Of a stretch of 64,000 bases of DNA, positions 1-8,031 are shown piece by piece; within the stretch, counting starts at the first letter, position 1, and the number at the start of each line of letters is the position of its first letter. Below the pieces are notes generated by a model. It had not been told where the DNA came from. It ran no database searches and saw only the letters and a program-made list of their open reading frames with translations. Source of the stretch: Pseudoalteromonas phenolica (lineage in GTDB: Bacteria > Pseudomonadota > Gammaproteobacteria > Enterobacterales > Alteromonadaceae). A program made the translations under genes and the position numbers. Where the stretch lies: positions 2,418,001 to 2,482,000 of the forward strand of contig NZ_CP013187.1 of assembly GCF_001444405.1 (NCBI RefSeq), read 5' to 3'.

Positions 1-122
1 TAGATAGAGCAGCACTCTGTGGCGAGTGCTTCTTTTACCATGGCGACAAAACGATTAAGTGCATCAGTTAATGTGGGCTGTTGCGCCACTGCTTCAACAA
101 TGGTTCGTAATGTCGCTAGCAC
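1..122 (-). CDS. ptsP: PtsP (enzyme I-Ntr), N-terminal fragment
   Basis: Only the first 40 codons lie in the window; the gene runs off the left edge. The start is a GTG (120-122) preceded by AAGGAG at a spacing of six bases. The peptide begins MLATLRTIVEAVAQQPTL and continues LTDALNRFVAMV, matching the start of the GAF domain of PtsP, the phosphoenolpyruvate phosphotransferase that feeds the nitrogen-related PTS. The position directly after rppH (16-base gap) is the usual gammaproteobacterial arrangement and supports the call. The two genes are probably cotranscribed. The catalytic PTS domains are outside the window, so identity rests on the N-terminus and synteny. Confidence 0.8.
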   Translation of the reverse strand, partial: MLATLRTIVEAVAQQPTLTDALNRFVAMVKEALATECCSI

Positions 123-137
123 AATCTTCTCCTTAAT

Positions 138-665
138 CTAACGGCGATGTCGCCAATGATGTTGCTCTTTAGATGAATGCTCTTTTCTATTAAAAGGCAT
201 TGCAAATGGTGCGAACTCTTTCATCACACGGCGATATACATCACGCTTAAAAGACACCACTTGACGAACAGGATACCAATAACTCACCCACCGCCAATCA
301 TCAAACTCGGGGTGATGCGTATGTAATAAGTCTACATCTTCATCTTTACAACGGAGTTTCAATAAAAACCATTTTTGTTTTTGACCAATACACACTGGGC
401 TTGAATCTTTACGGATCAAGCGCTTAGGCAGTTTGTATCTTAACCAATGTTTAGAGCTTGCAACAATCTCAACATCTTCTGGCTTTAACCCAACTTCTTC
501 ATGTAACTCTCGGTACATGGTTTGCTCTGGGGTTTCACCATCGTCTACTCCACCCTGTGGAAACTGCCATGAATGTTGTCCATAGCGTCGTGCCCAAAAA
601 ACCTGACCTTGATTATTACAGATCACAATTCCGACATTGGCACGAAATCCTTCGGCATCAATCAC
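138..665 (-). CDS. rppH: RNA pyrophosphohydrolase RppH (Nudix)
   Basis: 175 aa Nudix hydrolase that removes pyrophosphate from the 5' end of RNA and so starts RNase E-dependent mRNA decay in the cytoplasm. The start MIDAEGFRANVGIVI is typical of RppH. The Nudix box covers residues 38-60 (GG-x4-GE, then RELHEEVGL) with the metal-binding RELHEE core intact. The WQFPQGG segment just before it and a basic C-terminal tail (WRHRR) are also RppH-like. It lies immediately upstream of ptsP, as in most gammaproteobacteria. The usual divergent partner mutH is not next to it here but about 7 kb away. The identification is secure. Confidence 0.96.
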   Translation of the reverse strand: MIDAEGFRANVGIVICNNQGQVFWARRYGQHSWQFPQGGVDDGETPEQTMYRELHEEVGLKPEDVEIVASSKHWLRYKLPKRLIRKDSSPVCIGQKQKWFLLKLRCKDEDVDLLHTHHPEFDDWRWVSYWYPVRQVVSFKRDVYRRVMKEFAPFAMPFNRKEHSSKEQHHWRHRR

Positions 666-752
666 CTTAGTGCCTCATTTCTTAAGTCGATATTTTTTGA
701 TTGTTCCATAACTTAATGCCTACAGCAAATATAATTCCAGCTTTCTACCACC

Positions 753-885
753 TTATCCACAGGTTAACCTTAAAATTGAACAACTTTTAGTTTTAATAAA
801 TTAAATCCACAAAAATACTGTATAAAACTCACTTTCTCCACAGATTCTGTGGATAACTGTGTTTATATTACTGTATTTATCCAAA
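753..885. promoter_or_regulatory. DnaA box cluster
   Basis: Two perfect consensus DnaA boxes TTATCCACA occur here, one on the plus strand (753-761) and one on the minus strand (848-856). A one-mismatch box TTATCCAAA lies at 877-885, and TTCTCCACA at 834-842 is also one mismatch away. The last of these and the minus-strand box form a perfect palindrome, TCCACAGA-T-TCTGTGGA (837-853). DnaA binding is inferred from the consensus only; the region could titrate DnaA or regulate rppH. Confidence 0.55.
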
Positions 886-1198
886 GGTACGGGCTAAAAC
901 AACTCAGTAAGGAAAACACAACTTAAAAAAAAGTGTTATATTTCATATGAGTAGAATAAACCACTGTATAAATAAGCGGGTTTTTATTGAGCAAAAATCA
1001 AAAAAATAATGCTTTTAAAATCCTGCTCGCTTTTTAAACAAAAATATAATAGACATAAAAATTAAGGCTTTCAGTCAGTTGTGGTCGCTTGGTAGCCATA
1101 ATAAACGTGAAAAGTACGCTCTTTATTTAAACGTTTGCTTTCGATGCATGGACTTTATTGAATTAGGAGGCTGGAAGCGTAATTAAAGCAATGAGCCA

Positions 1199-1229
1199 AA
1201 ATAAAAGCCTGCTTTTACCAAACAGGCTT
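1199..1229 (-). terminator. Rho-independent terminator of the 1287-1724 gene
   Basis: Arms AAGCCTG (1205-1211) and CAGGCTT (1223-1229) form a 7-bp stem. Read on the minus strand it is followed by TTTTATTTT. It lies about 60 bases after the stop codon of the upstream gene. Confidence 0.7.
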
Positions 1230-1286
1230 ATTGAGTAGTCAACAAATCTGGGATACTAAAGAATCGATTAAATTCTCTCAGTATTG

Positions 1287-1724
1287 CTATTTATTTAGCT
1301 TTCTCCAAACTTCAGTCTCTTCAGTACCAGCTACCATTCCTTTGTGATGCCAATAAATCACTTTTTGTCCATGCTCTTGCTTTTCCTCAAGCCAACCTTT
1401 AAAAGTAAACACTTTACCAGCGTGCTCACCCAGTCCGCTTTGCTTTACATGCTTTTTTATATGCTCTTTATAGCTATCACCTTCAACTGTGAACGTACCC
1501 GATAAATAGCCTAGAAATTCTCCTTGCTGCATATTGTTGAAAGCAAATTTACTGCCTTTTATTGTTTTGATCGCCACCAGCGTTGAGTTATCAGCATAAA
1601 GTACCTCACCACTCGCTGTTTTATATTCACCTTTTATAAATTGCCAATCACCTTCGAACTGGTGAGCAGATAAATTAGTAGACATGAGTGCAATAATAAG
1701 AATTGAGATGAGTCGTAATGTCAT
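1287..1724 (-). CDS. Small secreted lipocalin-like protein, unknown function
   Basis: 145 aa. Residues 1-20 form a clear Sec signal peptide ending LSAHQ, so the mature protein of about 125 residues is probably periplasmic. The body alternates short beta-strand-like stretches (GDWQFIKGEY, GEFLGYLSGTFTVEGD, KVFTFKGWLE, EVWRKL). A GxW motif near the N-terminus and a final W-R-K resemble small lipocalin-like or DUF4488-like beta-barrels, but I cannot name a family with certainty. It has its own downstream terminator and sits alone between rppH and the methionine-synthase genes, with no functional clue from neighbours. Confidence 0.8.
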   Translation of the reverse strand: MTLRLISILIIALMSTNLSAHQFEGDWQFIKGEYKTASGEVLYADNSTLVAIKTIKGSKFAFNNMQQGEFLGYLSGTFTVEGDSYKEHIKKHVKQSGLGEHAGKVFTFKGWLEEKQEHGQKVIYWHHKGMVAGTEETEVWRKLNK

Positions 1725-1858
1725 GTTGTTTTCCTTGTTTATTTTTTACAAACCAAATGTCACATACAACACCATGAGTTTAATAGACTAAAAATATTAA
1801 ATTTTATTAAAGCATCTTAGAAATTATTAAACCAACCGCCACAGAGCAACAAAAAGGC

Positions 1859-1889
1859 AAAACCTTTCTCAATAAATGAGAAAGGTTTT
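1859..1889 (-). terminator. Terminator downstream of mesD
   Basis: Arms AAAACCTTTCTC (1859-1870) and GAGAAAGGTTTT (1878-1889) form a 12-bp stem with a 7-base loop, 17 bases after the mesD stop codon. On the minus strand it is followed by a T-rich run. The plus strand also shows T6 after the stem, so it could work both ways. Confidence 0.85.
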
Positions 1890-1905
1890 TTATATTGATA
1901 CTCAG

Positions 1906-2934
1906 TTAAGCTTCTAGTTCTTTGCGAACAATTTCAGCACCTTTCGCTAGCGCTGTTAGCTTACCTCGTGCTACTTCTCTAGCAAGAGGCGCTAAACCAC
2001 AGTTTGTACTGGGGTAAAGTTTGTCGGCATCTACATAACGCAACGCTTCACGTAATGTGTTGGCCACTTCTTCTGGTGTCTCAATGGTATTGGTTGCCAC
2101 ATCAATAGCGCCAACCATGACTTTTTTACCACGGATCAAAGAAAGCAGTTCTATTGGTACACGAGAGTTATGACATTCAAGAGAGATAATATCTATGTTT
2201 GATTGCTGAAGCTTAGGAAAAACCTCTTCATATTGACGCCACTCTGAACCCAGAGTTTTCTTCCAATCAGTGTTGGCTTTAATGCCATAGCCATAACAAA
2301 TATGTACTGCCGTTTCACAGTTTAAGCCTTCAATGGCACGTTCAAGGCATTTAATGCCCCATTCATTTACTTCTTCAAAGAAAACATTAAACGCAGGCTC
2401 ATCAAACTGGATAATATCGACACCAACCGCTTTCAGTTCTTTGGCCTCTTGGTTAAGGATCACAGCAAATTCCCAAGCCAACTTTTCTCGACTTTTGTAA
2501 TGGTCATCAAATAAAGTATCAACCATAGTCATAGGACCCGGTAAAGCCCATTTAATTGGCTTATTTGTTTGCGCACGTAAGAACTTTGCGTCTTCAACAA
2601 ATACAGGTTTTTGACGTGAAACAGGTCCATAAACAGTGGGTACACTGGCATCATAACGATCGCGTATTTTAACTGTACGGCGATTTTCGAAATCAACGCC
2701 ATCAAGATGCTCAATAAAGGTCGTGACAAAGTGTTGTCTGGTTTGCTCACCATCGCTGACAATGTCTAAGCCAGTTTGATACTGCTCTTGTAATGACACA
2801 CGTAATGCGTCGTGTTTACCATCAATTAATTGTTGTCCTTCCAATTTCCATGGTGACCAAAGTACTTCTGGTTGCGCCAACCAAGATGGTTTTGGCAAAC
2901 TGCCTGCTGTTGATGTTGGTAATAATGTTTTCAT
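1906..2934 (-). CDS. mesD: Core methionine synthase MesD (folate-independent, MetE-like)
   Basis: 342 aa, about the length of the C-terminal catalytic half of MetE, with no N-terminal half. The zinc ligands expected from MetE can be seen: His211 and Cys213 (VHICYGYG), Glu253 (SLECHNS) and Cys312 (STNCGL). The protein would methylate homocysteine to methionine in the cytoplasm. Its partner gene, a DUF1852 protein, lies 76 bp upstream in the same direction. That pair is the signature of the MesD/MesX type of core methionine synthase, described as folate-independent and dependent on MesX and oxygen; the methyl donor was not established as far as I know. A MetJ-like operator upstream of the pair supports a role in methionine synthesis. 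The MetE-family call is firm; the MesD subtype rests on the neighbour. Confidence 0.9.
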   Translation of the reverse strand: MKTLLPTSTAGSLPKPSWLAQPEVLWSPWKLEGQQLIDGKHDALRVSLQEQYQTGLDIVSDGEQTRQHFVTTFIEHLDGVDFENRRTVKIRDRYDASVPTVYGPVSRQKPVFVEDAKFLRAQTNKPIKWALPGPMTMVDTLFDDHYKSREKLAWEFAVILNQEAKELKAVGVDIIQFDEPAFNVFFEEVNEWGIKCLERAIEGLNCETAVHICYGYGIKANTDWKKTLGSEWRQYEEVFPKLQQSNIDIISLECHNSRVPIELLSLIRGKKVMVGAIDVATNTIETPEEVANTLREALRYVDADKLYPSTNCGLAPLAREVARGKLTALAKGAEIVRKELEA

Positions 2935-3010
2935 TTTACTAATTCTTTTCTAGGGTAATTAAGCACTCGACCTTACGTAAATGTAAGGCCGTTTTGTAGG
3001 CAAAAGTTGA

Positions 3011-3985
3011 TTAAGCGAAGTTTGCCGACCACTGAGCCAAAATATTTTGGTAAGGCTTTATAAAACACTCTTCAGCAAACTTACCTTGCTCTTTGGCTAA
3101 ACGACTGCGCTCTTCACGGTCATAGATGATTTGTGTAAGCGAATGATCAAGGTTTTTTAGATTCGGTTTATAAATCTTGCCTGCAACCGCGTTGGCGTTA
3201 TAAATCTCTGGGCGGTAGATCTTCTGAAACGTTTCCATGGTGCTAATGGTGCTTATAAGCTCTAAGTTGCTGTAGTCGTTCAATAAATCACCAAAGAAAT
3301 AAAATGCAAAAGGCGCAACGCTGTTTGGCGGCATAAAATAGCGCACTTGTAGGCCCATCTTTTGGAAATATTGCTCAGTCAGTGACGATTCATTCGGTAA
3401 ATATTCAAAACCTAGCACTGGATGCTGATTTTCTGTACGGCGATAGGTCTTGTTATCTGAGACTGATAAACAGATCACAGGTGGTTTTTTAAAATTATTT
3501 CTATAAGTCTCTGAGTTTACAAAATACTGGAATAACTTACCGTGCAGATCGCCAAAGTCTTCAGGAATACTAAACTGCGGCTTATCTTTATTATGATTTA
3601 GAAGTAACACGCTAAAGTCGTAATCACGTACATAAGACGAAAAATTATTGCCCACTATGCCTTCAATGCGCTCATTCGTTTGCTTATCTAAAATGTAAGT
3701 TTTAAGCACCTCAATCGACGGGAATGCCTCATCACTCCCCGTAATATCCATATCTACTGACACAATTTCTAACTCAACAGCATAACGGTCGGCATTTGGG
3801 TTATCCCAATGGGCAAGTGCATTAAAGCGGCTGTCGATCATGGTTAGGGCATTACGTAAGTTTGCCTGACGACTTTCGCCACGGGCTAAATTTGCAAAGT
3901 TAGTGGTGATACGTGTGCTGGTTGATGGCTCGTAATGTTCGTCAAGGCGCTGCGTTTTAATGCTGAAGTTAAAATCGTGACTCAT
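3011..3985 (-). CDS. mesX: MesX (DUF1852), partner of MesD
   Basis: 324 aa with no signal peptide or membrane segment, so cytoplasmic. It begins MSHDFNFSIKTQRLDEHY and contains TRITTNFANLARGESRQANL, both recognisable as DUF1852. The family is found next to MesD-type core methionine synthases and is required for their activity, perhaps in generating or delivering the methyl group; the mechanism is not known to me. It is the first gene of the two-gene unit with mesD. A candidate MetJ operator lies about 285 bp upstream of the start. The ribosome-binding sequence is a modest GGGTAC. No metal or cofactor motif stands out by eye. Confidence 0.88.
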   Translation of the reverse strand: MSHDFNFSIKTQRLDEHYEPSTSTRITTNFANLARGESRQANLRNALTMIDSRFNALAHWDNPNADRYAVELEIVSVDMDITGSDEAFPSIEVLKTYILDKQTNERIEGIVGNNFSSYVRDYDFSVLLLNHNKDKPQFSIPEDFGDLHGKLFQYFVNSETYRNNFKKPPVICLSVSDNKTYRRTENQHPVLGFEYLPNESSLTEQYFQKMGLQVRYFMPPNSVAPFAFYFFGDLLNDYSNLELISTISTMETFQKIYRPEIYNANAVAGKIYKPNLKNLDHSLTQIIYDREERSRLAKEQGKFAEECFIKPYQNILAQWSANFA

Positions 3986-4460
3986 GTGCTTTGTACCCTT
4001 TTTAATGAGATAAATAGTAAATTGCTGCTCCCTTCACTTACCTAGCCTTTACTGAATATCTAAGTAAATCATGTTTATCTTGTACAGACTTACTAAGGAA
4101 TACTTAAATTCGTTTGGTCTTGCGTTCGGAGCACTATTAGTTATACGGATTCTATAACTTGAATAAAAACGGTTTAATTTCACCTAAAACATGAGTTTGA
4201 TTCACGTTGCAGGGGTCATACTTACCCATGTTGAACAATGAAAAGCCAAATTATTTAGAAAACCACAATAGAAATCTAGACGTCTAGAATTAATTTTCTC
4301 TTGTATCTATTTCCTTCATACAAAACATGAGGATTTTTCAAAACTTATCTCTCATTTAAGAAAAACAAGCCATTGAGATGTTGATATACTCCCGAGCAGT
4401 CTGGATGTCTATTTATCAATCACATCTAAGCAATGGTTAACTTTAATAAGAGAAAATGGA
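3986..4460. other. Divergent intergenic region mesX / TSUP gene
   Basis: 475 bp without a gene. It carries the MetJ-like operator at 4270-4293, which would leave a leader of roughly 250-280 nt in front of mesX. I looked for a SAM riboswitch in that leader and could not recognise one. The operator is also about 170 bp upstream of the divergent exporter gene. Confidence 0.6.
4270..4293. promoter_or_regulatory. MetJ operator (tandem met boxes)
   Basis: The 8-mer AGACGTCT at 4278-4285 is the exact met-box consensus. The 8-mer immediately before it, AGAAATCT, matches at six of eight positions, and the one after it, AGAATTAA, keeps the leading AGA. Tandem 8-bp boxes are how MetJ repressor dimers bind. 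The location upstream of mesX-mesD, a methionine synthase unit, fits well. Confidence 0.75.
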
Positions 4461-5267
4461 ATGAGTGAGTTAATATTATTGGTGTTGTACTGCGCATTAC
4501 TTGGCAGTGTTGTGGGCTTTTTAGCTGGGTTATTAGGTATTGGTGGCGGTTTAGTTATTGTACCAATATTAAGTATTATTTTACTGCATTTTGAAGTGCT
4601 GCCTGCTGAGCAAGTGGTTGTTGCAGCCATTGCGACTTCTTTGGCTTCAATCTTGTTCACCTCGACTTCTTCGGCTATTGCACATCATAAAAATGGTAAC
4701 GTGCCATGGGAATTAGCTCCTTGGATCATGACAGGTGTCGCCTTTGGCGCCCTAATAAGCGGCTTTATGGCTGCACTTTTACCTGAGCACATTGTAAGAA
4801 TTGTATTTGCAGTGAGTGTTGTACTTATTGCACTAAAAATGTTTTTAAGCAGTAAAACCGACACACCTAGTGAGCGCACTTTACCGAATAAAGGTGTATT
4901 AACCACATTAACCACTATAACTGGTGGCCTTTCAGCCATGATAGGTATTGGCGGCGGTGCACTTTTAGTGCCGCTGTTAAGCTTTTTCTCAGTCGATATG
5001 AAAAAGGCCATTGGCTGCGCCTCTGCCTGTGGTATCGTAATCGCCCTATTTGGCTCAATTGGTTATATCAGCTCAGGCAGTAGCCATTTTTCACTGACTG
5101 ATGGCTTTGCCGGGTTTGTGTATTTACCTGCACTACTTGGTATTGTTTGCACGTCTTGGTTTACCGCCCCCCTAGGTGCCAAGGCTACACAGAGCTTACC
5201 GGTATCTACCATTAAAAAAGCGTTCTCAGGCCTGTTAGTCATAATGGCTGTAAACATGGTCGTTTAA
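4461..5267 (+). CDS. TSUP (TauE/SafE) family membrane exporter
   Basis: 268 aa, highly hydrophobic, about eight membrane segments. The two family hallmarks are visible as internal repeats: LAGLLGIGGGLVIVP near residues 20-37 and MIGIGGGALLVPLLS near residues 160-175. TSUP proteins export or exchange sulfite, sulfoacetate or other anions across the inner membrane; the substrate cannot be read from the sequence. It is divergent from mesX-mesD and shares the region that contains the MetJ-like site, which hints at a sulfur role, but this is inference only. A short hairpin follows the stop codon. The Shine-Dalgarno is weak. Confidence 0.85.
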   Translation: MSELILLVLYCALLGSVVGFLAGLLGIGGGLVIVPILSIILLHFEVLPAEQVVVAAIATSLASILFTSTSSAIAHHKNGNVPWELAPWIMTGVAFGALISGFMAALLPEHIVRIVFAVSVVLIALKMFLSSKTDTPSERTLPNKGVLTTLTTITGGLSAMIGIGGGALLVPLLSFFSVDMKKAIGCASACGIVIALFGSIGYISSGSSHFSLTDGFAGFVYLPALLGIVCTSWFTAPLGAKATQSLPVSTIKKAFSGLLVIMAVNMVV

Positions 5268-5275
5268 TCATTTTT

Positions 5276-5293
5276 AGGGGCTTAAAAGCCCCT
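5276..5293 (+). terminator. Terminator-like hairpin after the TSUP gene
   Basis: AGGGGCTT and AAGCCCCT are perfect 8-base arms separated by two bases, nine bases past the stop codon. The T-run on the plus side is short (TTATTAC), so termination would be moderate. Confidence 0.6.
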
Positions 5294-5446
5294 TATTACA
5301 GCAACATCACAAAACTATTCATTGCGAAAGCTAGAGTTCTTCTGGCTATAAATCCAGCTCAAATTTATCACCAATCAAAAAGCTGTTCGAAAAACAAGCA
5401 AATTACTGCTATACGTTAAACAATCTCTGAAAAGTGTAGAGTTAAT

Positions 5447-7450
5447 ATGAAACTAACAGTATCACTTCGAATATTTGGTGGTTTTGCAATATTACTTTTG
5501 CTCTCCATAGTTATTTATCTAGTTGCCTTAATGGGAATACGCTCTATCGGTTCCGGGGTTGAGCAAATGAGTGAAAAAAGCGTACCTACACTTATTGCAG
5601 GCGCAGATCTGGCACAAAACATATTAATCACTGAGTTATCACTGATAGAGCTTTCCACGACTGAAAATGAGCAAGAAGCTACTCGATTACGTGATTTAAT
5701 AAAGCAAGCAAATCAAAGTAATAACTTAGCCATTCAATCACTCAGTCAATTTATTGAACCGAATAGTGACTCATTCGCTTTATTAAAAGAAACTAAAGCA
5801 TTAAACACTACCTTCCTTGAAGCGAGTGATCAGGTTATTACTGATTACTTTAAATTACTTACGTTACTCTCTATTACACAAGAACGCGCTCGAGAGTTTG
5901 GAGACATGGGTGACGAAAGTTTAAGCCTTGCATATGATTTAGAAGGGTTAAGTGAAGATGAGAGTATCAATGACTCTATCACTGAATTTGTCACGCTCAT
6001 AGAAAGCAGTGTAGATGAAGCAAACGCTGCTTTAGCTTCCAATATCACTTTTGAAATTCTAAGTATCGAATCTGCTTTGAAAGACTCTAAAGGGGAATTA
6101 AAGAGTTTATTTAATAAATTTTCGCAATCGCCAGAACTCAGAGACGATGAATCAGTTTCTTCAATGGCAGACAATTTAGAACGATTTTTAGCTGCACTTG
6201 TCGGCGAGCAAAGTGCTATTAAAGCAAGATTAGATAGTCTAAAACGCCGAAAAGAAGTGTCAGAGCAACTTAAACAAGCTCAGCAGCTGGGTGATAGTAC
6301 CAGAGAAATATTGATCCAACTTAATGACAAAATAAAATTAGCTACCAACGAAATAAAAAATGATGCGCTTGAATCGGTAAGTCAACATCAGTTAATTACC
6401 ACTGTCTTAACGCTGATCACTCTATGCTTGTCTGCATCTGTCGCCTATTTTGTGACTAACTCTATCAAAAAGCCATTACATCATGCAGTTACACAAATAA
6501 AACAGGCTGCAACAGGAGACATGACCGTTCACTTCACTAAAATGCGTGATGATGAATTAGGTGAACTCGCTGATAATATGCAAAGTTTGGTCAATACCTT
6601 AAGGCAGACATTAAAAGAAATAGCCCATAATTCTAATAGCCTAGCGACCACAGCAGAGGAAACTAATACCATCGCCAAACAGAGTTTTGACAGTGCCTCT
6701 TCTCAAAACGACAAAATGCAGGTAATGACCCACTCTATTGCGGAGATGACTGACACTGTGCAATCAGTGTCTAACAGTATTCACCACACTTTGGAACAAG
6801 TTGAAAAGTCGAATAATGATGCTGAACAAGGACAAATATTACTTAATCAAAATATAGACAACATTCACTTACTTGCCGATGCCATTAAGCAATCAGCGAC
6901 AGTGATAGAAACATTGAACGATGACACGAATAACATCAGCTCTGTGTTAGACATTATTCGGGGCGTTGCTGAGCAAACTAACTTATTGGCTTTAAATGCA
7001 GCCATTGAGGCAGCAAGAGCTGGAGAGCAGGGTCGAGGCTTTGCGGTTGTTGCCGACGAGGTGAGAACTTTGGCAAGTAAAGCCCATGACGCAACACAAG
7101 AAATTCAACAAGCGATAGAGAACCTGCAACAAGGTGCAAAGCAAGCTGTTGCAACCATGTCTAAATCTCAGCAAGAAACTCAGCAATGCGTCGACGGCAT
7201 TCAAAATGTGGATGAAATGCTTGGCTCAATTTTAAGTGGTATCACAAACATTAAAGATATGAGCCAACACATTGCGACCGCCGCTGAACAACAGAGTATT
7301 GCCGCTGTCACGCAAAATGAAAATATGAAAGAGATGCAACACATCACGGAGCTTTCTGCTTCTCATGCTGAAGAAAATAATCAAGCAAGTCAGCAGTTAG
7401 CTTCTATGGCCGAAACCCAAAGAGAACTTTTGAGTAAATTTAAAACCTAG
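5447..7450 (+). CDS. Methyl-accepting chemotaxis protein
   Basis: 667 aa chemoreceptor of the inner membrane. A transmembrane segment at about residues 9-30 is followed by a long periplasmic, strongly helical ligand region (about 31-313) of no family I can name, then a second membrane segment (about 315-338), HAMP, and the cytoplasmic signalling coiled coil. The signalling hairpin tip EQTNLLALNAAIEAARAGEQ lies around residues 508-530, followed by GRGFAVVADEVRTLA. The C-terminus (RELLSKFKT) lacks a CheR-tethering pentapeptide. A cysteine-rich secreted protein gene starts nine bases after the stop codon, with a Shine-Dalgarno that overlaps the stop, so the two are cotranscribed and perhaps linked in function. 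Ligand unknown. Confidence 0.95.
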   Translation: MKLTVSLRIFGGFAILLLLSIVIYLVALMGIRSIGSGVEQMSEKSVPTLIAGADLAQNILITELSLIELSTTENEQEATRLRDLIKQANQSNNLAIQSLSQFIEPNSDSFALLKETKALNTTFLEASDQVITDYFKLLTLLSITQERAREFGDMGDESLSLAYDLEGLSEDESINDSITEFVTLIESSVDEANAALASNITFEILSIESALKDSKGELKSLFNKFSQSPELRDDESVSSMADNLERFLAALVGEQSAIKARLDSLKRRKEVSEQLKQAQQLGDSTREILIQLNDKIKLATNEIKNDALESVSQHQLITTVLTLITLCLSASVAYFVTNSIKKPLHHAVTQIKQAATGDMTVHFTKMRDDELGELADNMQSLVNTLRQTLKEIAHNSNSLATTAEETNTIAKQSFDSASSQNDKMQVMTHSIAEMTDTVQSVSNSIHHTLEQVEKSNNDAEQGQILLNQNIDNIHLLADAIKQSATVIETLNDDTNNISSVLDIIRGVAEQTNLLALNAAIEAARAGEQGRGFAVVADEVRTLASKAHDATQEIQQAIENLQQGAKQAVATMSKSQQETQQCVDGIQNVDEMLGSILSGITNIKDMSQHIATAAEQQSIAAVTQNENMKEMQHITELSASHAEENNQASQQLASMAETQRELLSKFKT

Positions 7451-7459
7451 GAGCAACCC

Positions 7460-7819
7460 ATGCGATTATTTTTATTATGTTTAATAATTGTCATCCCTTC
7501 TTTTACCTATAGTGGCGCAACACAGGCCGGTACTTGCGAAATAAAGTACACGCGAACGGCTTGCCCTGGGAAAGAGAAAATTAGTTACAAGAAATGTAAA
7601 GGGAAGCAAAAATGTTCAAAATTCAAAGAAGCCGCAACCGCAGCTGAGTGTGGCACAATGGCTGTTAAATCATGTCGAAATAAGCGCCTAACGGTGACTA
7701 AGTCTAAAGTCATCAATGCACTGTTTGATGGGCAACAAATTAAAGCAAGTAATGGCAATGATGACTTTTGTACAGTTTATGAAAAAGCCAGCGAAGAATT
7801 TAATAAATGTGATGGGTAA
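7460..7819 (+). CDS. Cysteine-rich secreted protein, unknown function
   Basis: 119 aa. Signal peptide residues 1-23 (MRLFLLCLIIVIPSFTYSGA then TQAG). The mature part has eight cysteines: GTCEI, TACPG, KKCKG, QKCSK, AECGT, KSCRN, DFCTV and NKCDG, an even number that suggests four disulfide bonds in the periplasm or outside the cell. The N-terminal half is very basic. The start is well defined: AGGAG, formed by the stop codon of the chemoreceptor, precedes ATG by six bases. I do not recognise a family. Its position behind the chemoreceptor gene suggests a secreted partner or ligand-binding component, but this is only inferred. Confidence 0.75.
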   Translation: MRLFLLCLIIVIPSFTYSGATQAGTCEIKYTRTACPGKEKISYKKCKGKQKCSKFKEAATAAECGTMAVKSCRNKRLTVTKSKVINALFDGQQIKASNGNDDFCTVYEKASEEFNKCDG

Positions 7820-7889
7820 TAAAGTAATTAAAACTTCTCATCACTTTTTAAAAAATGTTTTGAGAAGACATGCTGCTTGAGTGAACCTG

Positions 7890-7944
7890 AGGCGTGTTGC
7901 CATTTGATTTGAGTACGATTCAAACTTCAAAGGCAAACATGCCT
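7890..7944. repeat. 55-nt almost fully paired hairpin
   Basis: Outer arms AGGCGTGTTGCC (7890-7901) and GGCAAACATGCCT (7932-7944), middle arms TTTGA (7903-7907) and TCAAA (7927-7931), and inner arms TTTGA (7908-7912) and TCAAA (7920-7924) fold into one long stem-loop. It has no T-run. It lies between the cysteine-rich protein gene and mutH and might end or protect the upstream transcript. Confidence 0.55.
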
Positions 7945-8031
7945 TAGCATTATCAATTTCAATAAAATTTAAATTAGCTGCTTGTATTAGCATTAGTTAC
8001 AATAGCTCTGTTATAACTCAGAGATATTTCA

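Larger units (their letters stand above)
666..1286. other. 620-bp AT-rich intergenic region with DnaA boxes
   Basis: No convincing coding sequence is present on either strand. The region holds the rppH promoter side, a cluster of DnaA-box sequences (753-885) and, near its right end, the terminator of the small secreted-protein gene (1199-1229). The rest is AT-rich with no RNA gene that I can recognise. Confidence 0.6.

Noticed and set aside
3986..4269. Possible SAM riboswitch in the mesX leader
   Set aside because: No conserved SAM-box pattern or clear four-way junction could be recognised; the met box explains regulation more simply.
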